64,000 nt of DNA from Saposhnikovia divaricata. Lineage: Eukaryota > Streptophyta > Magnoliopsida > Apiales > Apiaceae. Below are positions 55,347 to 64,000 of the stretch, piece after piece. The notes under the pieces were generated by a model that made no database searches, had not been told where the DNA came from, and saw only the letters and a list, made by a program, of their open reading frames with translations. The stretch is taken from assembly GCA_036435485.1 (NCBI GenBank), contig CM071598.1, positions 123,754,148-123,818,147 of the forward strand, given 5' to 3'. Within the stretch, counting starts at the first letter, position 1. Each line of letters starts with the position of its first letter. Made by a program: the position numbers and the translations under genes.

Positions 55347-55864
55347 ATGGGAAAGAAGGATACAGGCATGAAGATACCGTCATTGACAAAGATAATTACT
55401 TTCATTGGAAAGTAAAGATGCATTTACATCTCTTATCCATTGATGAAGGTTATATAAACTACATAGAGAAAGTTCCTCATATTCCTATGAAGGCTAACTC
55501 TGCAGTTGGAGAAACAGCTAGAACCGCAGCTGCTGGAAGGCCTATTCCCAAACTGCCAGTAGAATTCACAGATGCAGATAAAGAAGAAGTCCAGAAGGAC
55601 AAGAAAACCATGAACATCTTGTTCAGTGGGATTGATCAAGACATGTTAGATAATGTCATTAACTGCACCATTGTCAAGCAAGTGTGGGACACTATACGAA
55701 CACTCTGTGAAGGGACTGAGCAAGTGAGAGAGAATAAGAAACAACTCCTCATACAACAGTATGAACATTTTCACTTCAGTTCAGGTGAAAATCTAACTGA
55801 TATATTTAGTAGATTTCAGAAACTACTAAATGGGTTAAAGTTGTATGGGAGAGTGTATGAAACC
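55347..55864 (+). pseudogene. Gag N-terminus of element A, truncated
   Basis: ATG at 55347 (MGKKDTGMKIP). A one-base frameshift near 55385 leads out of frame; the true frame resumes with WKVKMHLHLLSIDEGY and runs to LNGLKLYGRVYET. It aligns closely with residues 1-170 of the 13-kb element's gag (for example QLLIQQYEHFHF-SGE). It is cut at 55864 by the LTR of another copia element. The rest of element A is not visible in the window. Confidence 0.9.
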
Positions 55865-56331
55865 TGTAAAGCATAATGTAGTGTAATATGTAATAGAGGA
55901 CATATATAACTCAACTAGGATAAAAGATAAATAATGTTAACTCTATACAGAGATCGTGAAATTTGAAGAACAGGCATCAACAAGGATCAAGTCGCTGAAA
56001 GAAGTTCATTAACATGATCAAGCCTCAGTGACAGAATAAGATGTACAGATGATTCAGTTGAAGGGCCAAAAAGATTTTATGTATTTATATTATTTGAAGA
56101 TACTGCTGCAGGTTAATCAACTGGAATGTAATGAAGGTGTGAAGATCAAGATCAGTGCTAGTCACTTGTGAACCAGACCAGTGCACTAAGTGTCAGCACA
56201 TACGAGAAGGATCAACAAATTAATTCATAGAAAGAATTGCCAAAGCCTATTGACGAACAAAGGATAGACATAATATCTCAAGAAGAGAGAAGCCCAAAAG
56301 AAACAGCCAAAAATAGTAATACTATGCAAAG

Positions 56332-56519
56332 TTACTATGCACGGTTACTATGCACGATTACTATGCGCGGTTACTATGCACGATTACTATGCGCGGTTAC
56401 TGTGCACGATTACTATGCAAATAGTGGTTACTGTGCAAATAGTGGTTACTATGCAAATAGTGATTAATGTGCAAATGGCGGTTACTGTGCAAATGGCGGC
56501 TACTATTCAAAAAGTGGCT
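56332..56519. repeat. Composite minisatellite: 13-bp units then 18-bp units
   Basis: About six units of TTACTATGCRCGR (13 bp) are followed by about six of TTACTRTGCAAATRGTGG (18 bp), which share the first nine bases. It lies upstream of the TATA box in the LTR. Peptide repeats such as YYARLLC read across it are artefacts. Confidence 0.9.
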
Positions 56520-56573
56520 GGTGGGGCCCACGGGGGTTGTTGGAATAGTACAACATAGTAACTTTCTAAAACC

Positions 56574-56580
56574 TATAAAT
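56574..56580 (+). promoter_or_regulatory. TATA box in the LTR of element C
   Basis: CCTATAAATAGG, followed about 45 bases later by a CT-rich stretch (CTCTCTTCTCTC), a usual plant transcription start setting. Confidence 0.65.
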
Positions 56581-56940
56581 AGGCCTGTTGTATTTCATTT
56601 CACAACACACCTCAACACACAACTCTCTCTTCTCTCTTATATCTTCTCTGTGTAAGCTGCTAGACAGTCCATCTAGTAGGGAAGCCGGCTTAGCCCGCTT
56701 TCAGGAAGTATCGGGTAGAAGGTCCTCGTGCCTAACTATCCTAGGAGTGTTTGATTTTGTAGCTGATCCATTGGATTAGATTGCGTAGCAAACCTCCGGG
56801 TTTTATCTATTCAAAGATATTTCCCAAACAGTTGTGTTATTTCGATTCAGTATTTTTGATCTCATATCCACATCAAAAATCAAAATATTTTTTAAATAAT
56901 GTATTCAACCCCCCCTTCTACGTTATTTCGGACCTAACAA

Positions 56941-56953
56941 TTGGTATCAGAGC
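56941..56953 (+). promoter_or_regulatory. Primer-binding site of element C
   Basis: TTGGTATCAGAGC one base after the LTR, complementary to initiator methionine tRNA. Confidence 0.95.
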
Positions 56954-56988
56954 CACTCTGTTATTATACAACAGTTAAGATCCAAAAA

Positions 56989-59900
56989 TGTAAGAACCCA
57001 GATTTTGGATAGAATTAAAAGTTTTTATTATGTATGGATGTAATAGTGAATAGTGGGTACGGCTATGATGTAACAAATGTTCTAATAAATGAATGGAATA
57101 GATTTGGATTCAAATATTTATATGTCATGAAGAATGCTATTGATTGACAATCTAGATAAGAATTATCTATCTCCTAGGAAATTAAGATTTGACAATTCCA
57201 AAGGGAAAGGTTATTCTTATGTCATCCAAATCGATATCTGTTATCAGTCCAGTGGTTCCGTAAAAGGGTTAAGGAACGATCGAAAGAGAACCGGGACATC
57301 TATATAACCCTAAAAGAATAAGTAAAGAACAAGTGGTGAATATTGATTTTTATGGATTAGGAATATTATTAGACGACGCTATATAGAAGTACCCGGAACG
57401 AATTTCTGAGTTCATATTAATGATCCAGGGGAAAAAGAGTATATGTAAAAGCTGTCGGATTCTGAAAAATGGCACTTTTATTTTCTCCGAGATTTCCCTG
57501 GACGCTGAAAGACCTAAGAGATTATTAAAAGGATTTAAGGAAAATGGATTCGAGAATTATTAAGAATGATGGAGAATGGTTGTATAAATGTTAAGAAGGT
57601 TTCCGGTAAAATCCTAACAAAAAACGATTGAGATATTCGTTCGAACGATCAATCAAATTGATGCATACATGTGCTAGTAGAAATATCTAGTAACCAAGTG
57701 GTTACATGAGTAACCAATGCACTTAGTGATTTAAACCTTGTACTTAGCATAATAGATATTTTTTTCAACCAAGCTTCCACATCAAGCCATACAAATACAT
57801 CATCCATTGCATCACACCTTTATTAAAGTAGCTTTTGGCCAATATATTATCTTGCTCCCATCACAATAATTCATTTCTAGCAAACCAAGCAAGAGAACAA
57901 AAGCAAAACAACTCCATTCTCTCCATTCTTACAAACTGTCCAGCAGAACCTCATCAAAGAATAAAATTCATATCTCCATTTCTATCCATGATAAAATCAC
58001 CAAATTTTTACCACAGCCTCTCCACTCCATGGGCAATAGTTGCTCAAAGTTTCATAGCAATCCAAGTAGTATAGCCTAGGCAAATCACCTCCCCAAGTTG
58101 AAGAAGCAAACTGTCCTGATGCTTGATAGTTTCTGGACCGATTTTCTAACGACCATATCTCCTTCATTACTCAATGTAATTTGGTGTTCTTTAGCTTGTT
58201 GGAAATCTGGTTGGATTCTCTACAACTCTCCTTTAGAAGTCTTGATCAAAAAACCTCGGTAAGGCCCTCGTTTTTCATGATCTTTCCACTGAGTTATAGA
58301 AGATCCGAAAAGCACTAATTATGTTCTTGATGATTCTTGCTAGTTTAAGGTTGTAAGGAGTTCTAAGGACTAGATCAAGGCTTGTTAGACTCACATACAC
58401 ACCAAGGAAGGTATAACTCTCTTGAAACCCTAGATCTTACTTTGAGTTTTGAGCATGATCTTGGTAATTTAAGATGAGTTATGATATTAGTGTTAATATA
58501 GACATGTTAGCATGATTTGGTGGTTGATTTGGTAACATGATGATCATTATGATGGAGTGTAAAATTTCTCGACTTCGTGAGATGTATAACATGTGTATAA
58601 GATGTATGGATGCCCGGTGTGGCTTGGTTTTGATGTTACGATTTTTAGAACGTCCGAATTATAGCCGTCGTAATGCCCAATTTTCGTTAACCTTAAGAAA
58701 TCGTAGTTGACAGTAGCTATAACCCACTTTCCAGTTTCATATTATGCCATGACCAGATAGATTATGTTATAAGCTTCGTTTTGATATAAAGATCATGTGA
58801 AACGAATTTACGGTTTAGGAATTATGACCAATTTACTAAAAATAGTTCGAAACCGTAAATGAGAGTTCGTAACTGAATTTGAACCCTCGTAAAATATGCA
58901 AGTTAGGGATGAACCTTGGTAATTAGATATTAGAGATCATAAGGAAGGTGTAGGAGAAAAGCTCGTGTCAAACGGATCGTTTTTCAATTTTATAAAAATG
59001 TTTGAATCGAGGTTAAACGCGAAGGAACCCCTAAAACCGTACTTGGTTATAACTTTGGTAAAACTCTTAGAAAACGGGTGATAAAACTCGAGATATAATC
59101 TTGGTTTTTAAACGACCGACCTTAGAACTTACCCAGCTTAAGTATATGTCAAGTGTAAGTGTAATGACATGTCTTAATAACGAACAAAATTCGGATCGTA
59201 TCGGTAATAAACAGAGTTATACAAAAGGGTGCATAACAAGATAACTCGAAAGCGTGTTTCGACTTAAGTAAAGTTTATACGTAACCTTCTAAAGAAGTGT
59301 TAGGTGATTAATATCGGATATTCTGATTGATTATAGATCACCGAGCTGAACCGGGACACGCTACCTCTACCCACACCTGATTACCAGGCAAGTTTCAAAT
59401 CCTTTTAAAGGCTGTTGTTGTGAATATATATATGCTTTCTGTTATACATATGCCATGTCATGTTTGCCTACTTCCAAGTTATATTGATATACTTGTTTCT
59501 TGAATTATTGTTGGCTTATAAACTAGATAGTGAATAATCAGTTATAAGCCGGGTGTTGTGAAGTCCCTTAGCGAAGGCATATATATCGTATTCGTTGAAT
59601 ATAGACCGGGAGTCAGTACTTCTTGATATATCATAATTACCTTCGAGGGAAATATTTAAGTAAATATTTTCCATTATTTGGTCGACGAATGTTATTTGAA
59701 TATTCGTCCGAGATCATTTAATCAACGATCATTACCTCAAATAATTATTTGAACGTTATCTATTCAACGAATATTATTTTTCAATATTCACTTAAAGTCG
59801 ATTCATTTATCGAATATTATTTCGAATATTCCTTTAAAGCTTGGATTACTAAATGAATATTATTTCGATATTCATTTAGAATATTATTCATTAAATGAAT

Positions 59901-61538
59901 ATTACTGTTTGAATATTCATTTAAGTTCCCATTTACTTAATGAATATTATTTTAAATATTCATCTGATGTTATATTTATTTATCGAATATTATATTTAAT
60001 ATTCCTTTCGAGTCTTATTAATTAAATGAATATTATTTTGAATATTCATTTAAATATTTAATTATTTCATAAATATTTTCTCTTTATTCCCTCGAGAATT
60101 ATTCTGAGAAATACTTCAATTTAAATATTCGTTCATAGTTATAAGTCTTCTTTAACTATTTCAGATTCAATAAATATTCTCTGAATATTTATCCGATACT
60201 CTGAAATGACTTCAAATATTATCTTCGACCTTCGATTATTATAAAAAAATTACTTCGGAGTCGTATTATTATTAATGTTATATCAAAAATGGTTCTCAAA
60301 ATTTCATTCTTCCTTCGAATCTATCTTCCAAATAATAAGGGGACCTTACTTGAGAAATGTTATTTATCTTGTTGACTTCCCGGTCATAAATCTTTCGAAA
60401 AGTATTCATTTCACTCGCAACTTGGATTGCTATCTATTGCATTTGTGTACCCTCTCATCATTCGAGAAGTAAGATTATTGGAACAAGATGGTATCCTCTA
60501 ACAAGCAGTAGCTTGGGAGATATGATGTTAAATTTTCCTTTCTAACTAGATACGACTACTTTGTGGAGTCTTATCAACAAGTATTATACTTGGGGAAAGG
60601 GGGACGAACTTTACGTTCAGAGTCATGAACTTCTTTTCGAACTTGGAGTCGTGTAAGAGGCCGAGTAGCGCCGGTCCATCCCATTGCCTAACCGTTGACC
60701 GGGGAGATCTAACAGGGCGGTAGACAAGTAAATCCACCAGCTCTTCCTTCTACCGGTTGTAAATCTAAATTGAGTTGTACAATCTGCGACTGATCATCGT
60801 AAGGATTGGAACAGCGGGCGCAGTGAATACTCCAGCATTAGTTCATAATTCAAATTCATTTATTTTCTGCAACCTTATCATTGTTGGCAGTATTGGAAAA
60901 GTATTCAAAATTGGAATTGTAATATTTTCTGCAAGTTCCTCTTTTATGGTAAATAATGCTATCTTGCTTATCTTTTGCGTAGCAAGTATGTCCATGGAAT
61001 ATATATTTTGAGTTACCTTGTAACTTCATCATTTACCTTATACTGGCATTATGTTCATTAAATGCATGGCATATGGTTCAAAACTCGTATGAACTATTAT
61101 ATATAATGTTGTCCACTTATATTATTTTGGTGGGCTTTGGCTCACCCTTGCTTTATTATTTATATCACAACAACAGATAGAGCAGATGGTCCGTAACCTG
61201 AGGACGATGTGGCTGCCATTGCGGAGCAGAGAGCCAGGGGTAGACTAATCATCAGCTTCTAAGTACCGGTTATATTTATTTATATGACTTGTAAATGGAT
61301 GGCAAAGAGTTTGTAAGTTGAATGTTATTCTTTTGAGTTGTAAAAACTCAAACCAGTGATTAATAGTATATGATAGATTACTCTGATTTCATCTCTGGGA
61401 CTATAACTGTTTGTGTGGTGTGATATTATTGTGGGGTCATAATGTGCAGTTTATTTATTTTGATTCAAGTTCAAGGATTATTGTTGGAGTTGAGACCGTA
61501 ACGACCAGATCCCCGATCCCGGATCTGGGGGTGTTACA
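56989..61538 (+). mobile_element. Solo LTR of a Tekay-like gypsy element, 4550 bp
   Basis: It begins TGTAAGAACCC and ends GATCTGGGGGTGTTACA, and is flanked by AAAAA on both sides (56984-56988, 61539-61543). Both ends resemble those of the LTR at 6382-10039. No interior or second LTR is present, so it is what remains after recombination between two LTRs. It separates the primer site of element C from its gag. Apart from an array at 59690-60080 it holds nothing coding. Confidence 0.93.
59690..60080. repeat. Array of AATATT-centred imperfect palindromes
   Basis: About eight units of the form AATGAATATTATTTNNAATA followed by TTCATTTA, 40-60 bases apart, with GAATATT at nearly every arm. Each unit can fold on itself. 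Confidence 0.8.
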
Positions 61539-61554
61539 AAAAAGCTATACAATC

Positions 61555-62991
61555 ATGACAGAGAAAACACGAAGAGATTCAAATTTTGAAACGAATAATT
61601 TCAGAAAAGCTGAGGAAAAAGAAGGCAGGTCTGGTAAAGTGGACAAGTCCAAGATCAAATGCTATAATTGTGGTGAGAAAGGGCATTTTGCACCTGAGTG
61701 CAAGAAAGCCAAAGATGATAAAGGTCAAGCTTACATCACAAAGAAGGACTGGGCTGACAGTTCAAACTCTGAAGATGAGGTGAACTATGCCTTGATTGCA
61801 AATGCTGATAGTATCTCTGAAGCTATATTGAGACCAAGGTACCTCACTCTACGTACTCTAGATTTTGATACTACTGATATATCTGAGTTAAGACTCTTTC
61901 TTAAAAACTTGCATGTTAGCTACAGAGATCAGACTTTAGAAAATGAAAGAATAAAATCTGAAAGTCTAGACCTTAGAAAGAGAAATGATTATCTAGAATT
62001 AGAATTAGTCCAGATGTTAAAAATTCAGAAAGAGAGAGATGATGCTATTATTGTTGTTAAAACTGAATTATTGAAGAAGCATGCTTATCTTGAATCTGAA
62101 CTTGCTAAAGAAAGAAACATTAATAAAATTTGGACTAACTCTGGTAAAACTACTCAGGGTATCTTAGAGAATGGTTGTTGGAAACAAGGTCTAGGTTACA
62201 CTAATAAAAAGAAAACTGCCAACCTAGAAGCTGAGACCTCTAAACCTGTATTTACTGAAAGGGCTGCAAAGCCCAAAATTAATCCTGTGAGGTTTGTACC
62301 AAAATCTGTCAAGCCTAAATCTGAAAATGAGGAAGGCTCCAAACTAAAAGTTAAGAAAAACTTAAAATCTGACAAACCAAAACAGGATGAAGTCAAATCA
62401 GTAAATATTGGCTTAATGTCTCAAAAACAGCTTAAACACAAGATGAAGGAGATAAAAAGAGTGAATAAGGTAAAAGAACCTAGGAAAAACAGAAATGGAA
62501 AGGTAGGCATCAATAAAAGCAATAACTATATGCATATTCCCAATACTCCTAGGAAGAAATGTCACAACTGTGGAAATCCTAACCATCTTGCTACTTTTTG
62601 CAAGAAGAATAAAAATATAAACTCTATACCTCCTAAGTCAGGAGTTAAGAGTGGTTTAGTTATGTTTAAGCCACAGAATCCTTGTTTTCACTGTGGCAGT
62701 ATTTGGCATTCTATTTATACATGCAAAGAGTATCATAATTTGTATTATGATTATTATGAACTTAAACCCTCTTTGAATAAATTAAAGATTGATTCTACAT
62801 GTATAAATTTTGATAAAAAGTATGTTAGCACAAACTCTGATAAGACTTCTGCTGCAAAGCTAACAAACTTAATATGGCCAAAGGATCCAAGCAAGTCTGG
62901 GTCCTTAAAACTAATCATTAGTGGTTTTTGTGATTGCAGGGTAACAGGAAAAATATCCTTGTTCTGGACAGTGGATGCTCAGGACACATGA
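61555..62991 (+). pseudogene. Gag of copia element C, N-terminal domain missing
   Basis: ATG at 61555 lies only about 65 bases from the primer site once the solo LTR is removed. The frame has 478 codons without the UBN2-type capsid domain seen in the other two gags. It has three CCHC knuckles: CYNCGEKGHFAPEC, CHNCGNPNHLATFC and CFHCGSIWHSIYTC, with a coiled-coil stretch between the first and second. Homology to the larger gag begins near VDKSKIKC. It appears to be an internal deletion; an upstream extension into the solo LTR is accidental. It overlaps pol. Confidence 0.85.
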
Positions 62992-64000
62992 CTGGAAATA
63001 AAGCCCTGCTATCAGAATTTGTGAAGAAAGTTGGCCCAAGTGTTTCTTATGGAGATGGCAACATAGGAAGGACTCTGGATATGGCAATATCAATCTTGGG
63101 AATGTCATCATTGAATCTGTAGCTCTAGTCTCAGGATTCAAACATAATCTGCTAAGTGTGAGTCAAATCTGTGACAGAGATTATCATGTGGATTTCTTTG
63201 AAGAACACTGTGAAGTTATAAGCAAATCTACAGGCAAAGTTGTTCTGAAGGGATATAGGCATGGTAACATTTAAGAAGCCAAGCTTTCAACAAACTCTGA
63301 AGGCTCTGCAATCTGTCTACTGAGTAGAGCATCAATTGAAGAAAGCTGGAACTGGCACAAGAGACTTTCTCATCTGAATTTCAACAGCATTAATGAGCTA
63401 GTGAAGAAAGATCTTGTGAGAGGATTACCCAAATCAGTTTTTACTCCAGATGGCCTTTGTGACTCATGTTAGAAGGCAAAACAAAGGAAAACTTCATTCA
63501 AAAGTAAGTTTGAATCCTCAATTCTTGAGCAATATCACTTATTGCATGTTGATTTATTTGGTCCAGTAAATATAATGTCTATTGGAAAGAAAAGATATGC
63601 GTTTGTTATTATTGATGAATACACCAGATATACATGGGTGTATTTCATGCACAAGAAAGAAGAAACTGCATCAATATTAACAGATCATGTCAGACAACTG
63701 GACAAAGGATCTAAGCATACAATGAAAATCATAAGAAGTGATAATGGCACTGAGTTCAAGAATGCAGCCATGGAAGAATATTATAAAGAAAAGGGAATAA
63801 AGCAAGAATTCTCTGCACCTGGAACTCCACAACAAAATAGATTAGTAGAGAGAAAGAACAGGACTCTCATAGAAGCTGCAAGGACCATGATTGATGAAGC
63901 AAAGCTGCCAACTTACTTCTGGGCTGAAGCTGTGCAAGCTGCTTGTTTCACACAGAATGCTACACTCATAAACAAGCATGATAAAACACCATATGAGATG
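62934..64000 (+). pseudogene. Pol of copia element C: protease and integrase, off the window edge
   Basis: The protease site is intact (VLDSGCSGHMTG). A one-base frameshift near 63073 breaks the next domain. Stops then occur at 63273-63275 (TAA in the GNI-EAK stretch) and 63470-63472 (TAG in place of a residue after DSC in the zinc finger). The integrase zinc residues (HKRLSH, CDSC) and catalytic blocks (LLHVDLFGP, IRSDNGTEF, PQQNRLVERKN) are readable, with R for the usual G before the catalytic glutamate. The frame leaves the window in TPYEM. Related to, but clearly diverged from, the pol at 34551-37988. Confidence 0.9.

Larger units (their letters stand above)
55865..56939 (+). repeat. 5' LTR of copia element C, inside element A gag
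   Basis: It begins TGTAAAGC and ends GGACCTAACA, followed by a primer-binding site. The five bases before it, AAACC, are the expected duplication; the partner would lie beyond the window. It carries a composite minisatellite and a TATA box with a CT-rich start region. The left border depends on where gag homology ends. Confidence 0.75.

Noticed and set aside
56237..56558. Plus-strand frames with repeated YYARLLC-like peptides
   Set aside because: They come from the 13/18-bp minisatellite in an LTR and have no start or context of a gene.
1..64000. tRNA, rRNA or other structured RNA genes
   Set aside because: None was recognised on reading; only tRNA-complementary primer sites are present.

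Overview
The window is nuclear DNA of a flowering plant, most likely a eudicot with a large, repeat-rich genome. It is almost entirely nested transposable elements and contains no intact host gene. The evidence is LTR retrotransposons of the Tekay-like, Tat-like and Sirevirus types, CACTA, Helitron, Mutator, Stowaway and PIF-type elements with readable target-site duplications (TSDs), and scraps of plant genes that keep their intron/exon borders (TTL, phototropin, GA 20-oxidase, NPSN SNARE, NSE4, GSK3/shaggy-like, glucose-6-phosphate 1-epimerase, RPT, MATE, ARL8). I cannot name the species. All family calls are from reading the sequence; no database was searched.

Layout. 1-10039: minus-strand Tekay-like chromovirus with near-identical LTRs, a lone integrase tail plus chromodomain, and 5 kb of uncoded interior. 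10040-10162: hAT end. 10272-11606: non-autonomous Helitron carrying a Stowaway MITE and a Mutator-type MITE. 11847-20834: plus-strand gene scraps (TTL, phototropin kinase, GA20ox). The TTL scrap is split by a 6.0 kb Pack-CACTA (12093-18093, TSD TGC) that holds pieces of five other genes, all on the minus strand. 21190-22869: right end of another CACTA family, interrupted by a Sirevirus-type LTR. 22905-23840: a decayed related LTR.

24542-53180: a second Pack-CACTA (MATE and ARL8 exons) containing a Tat-like Ty3/gypsy element (25900-49734, TSD ACCTC), which contains a complete-looking 13 kb Sirevirus (28327-41388, TSD AGCCT). The Tat element has stops in gag-pol but carries a spliced antisense gene, part of it duplicated, with a TATA box before each copy. 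The Sirevirus has gag, pol and a third long ORF, a DSG-to-DSE change in its protease, and one in-frame stop in the third ORF.

53480-53817: Helitron 5' end on the minus strand. 53825-64000: a Sirevirus-type LTR and gag start, cut by a second copia element (5' LTR 55865-56939). Its interior is cut by a 4.55 kb solo gypsy LTR (56989-61538, TSD AAAAA) and then runs off the window in its integrase.

The most notable signals are: (1) a 9-base word, ATCCGTTGA, strewn through the Sirevirus LTRs, spacer and all three ORFs in several reading frames and both orientations; (2) the antisense, spliced, partly duplicated gene of the Tat element; (3) the five-gene, one-strand Pack-CACTA.
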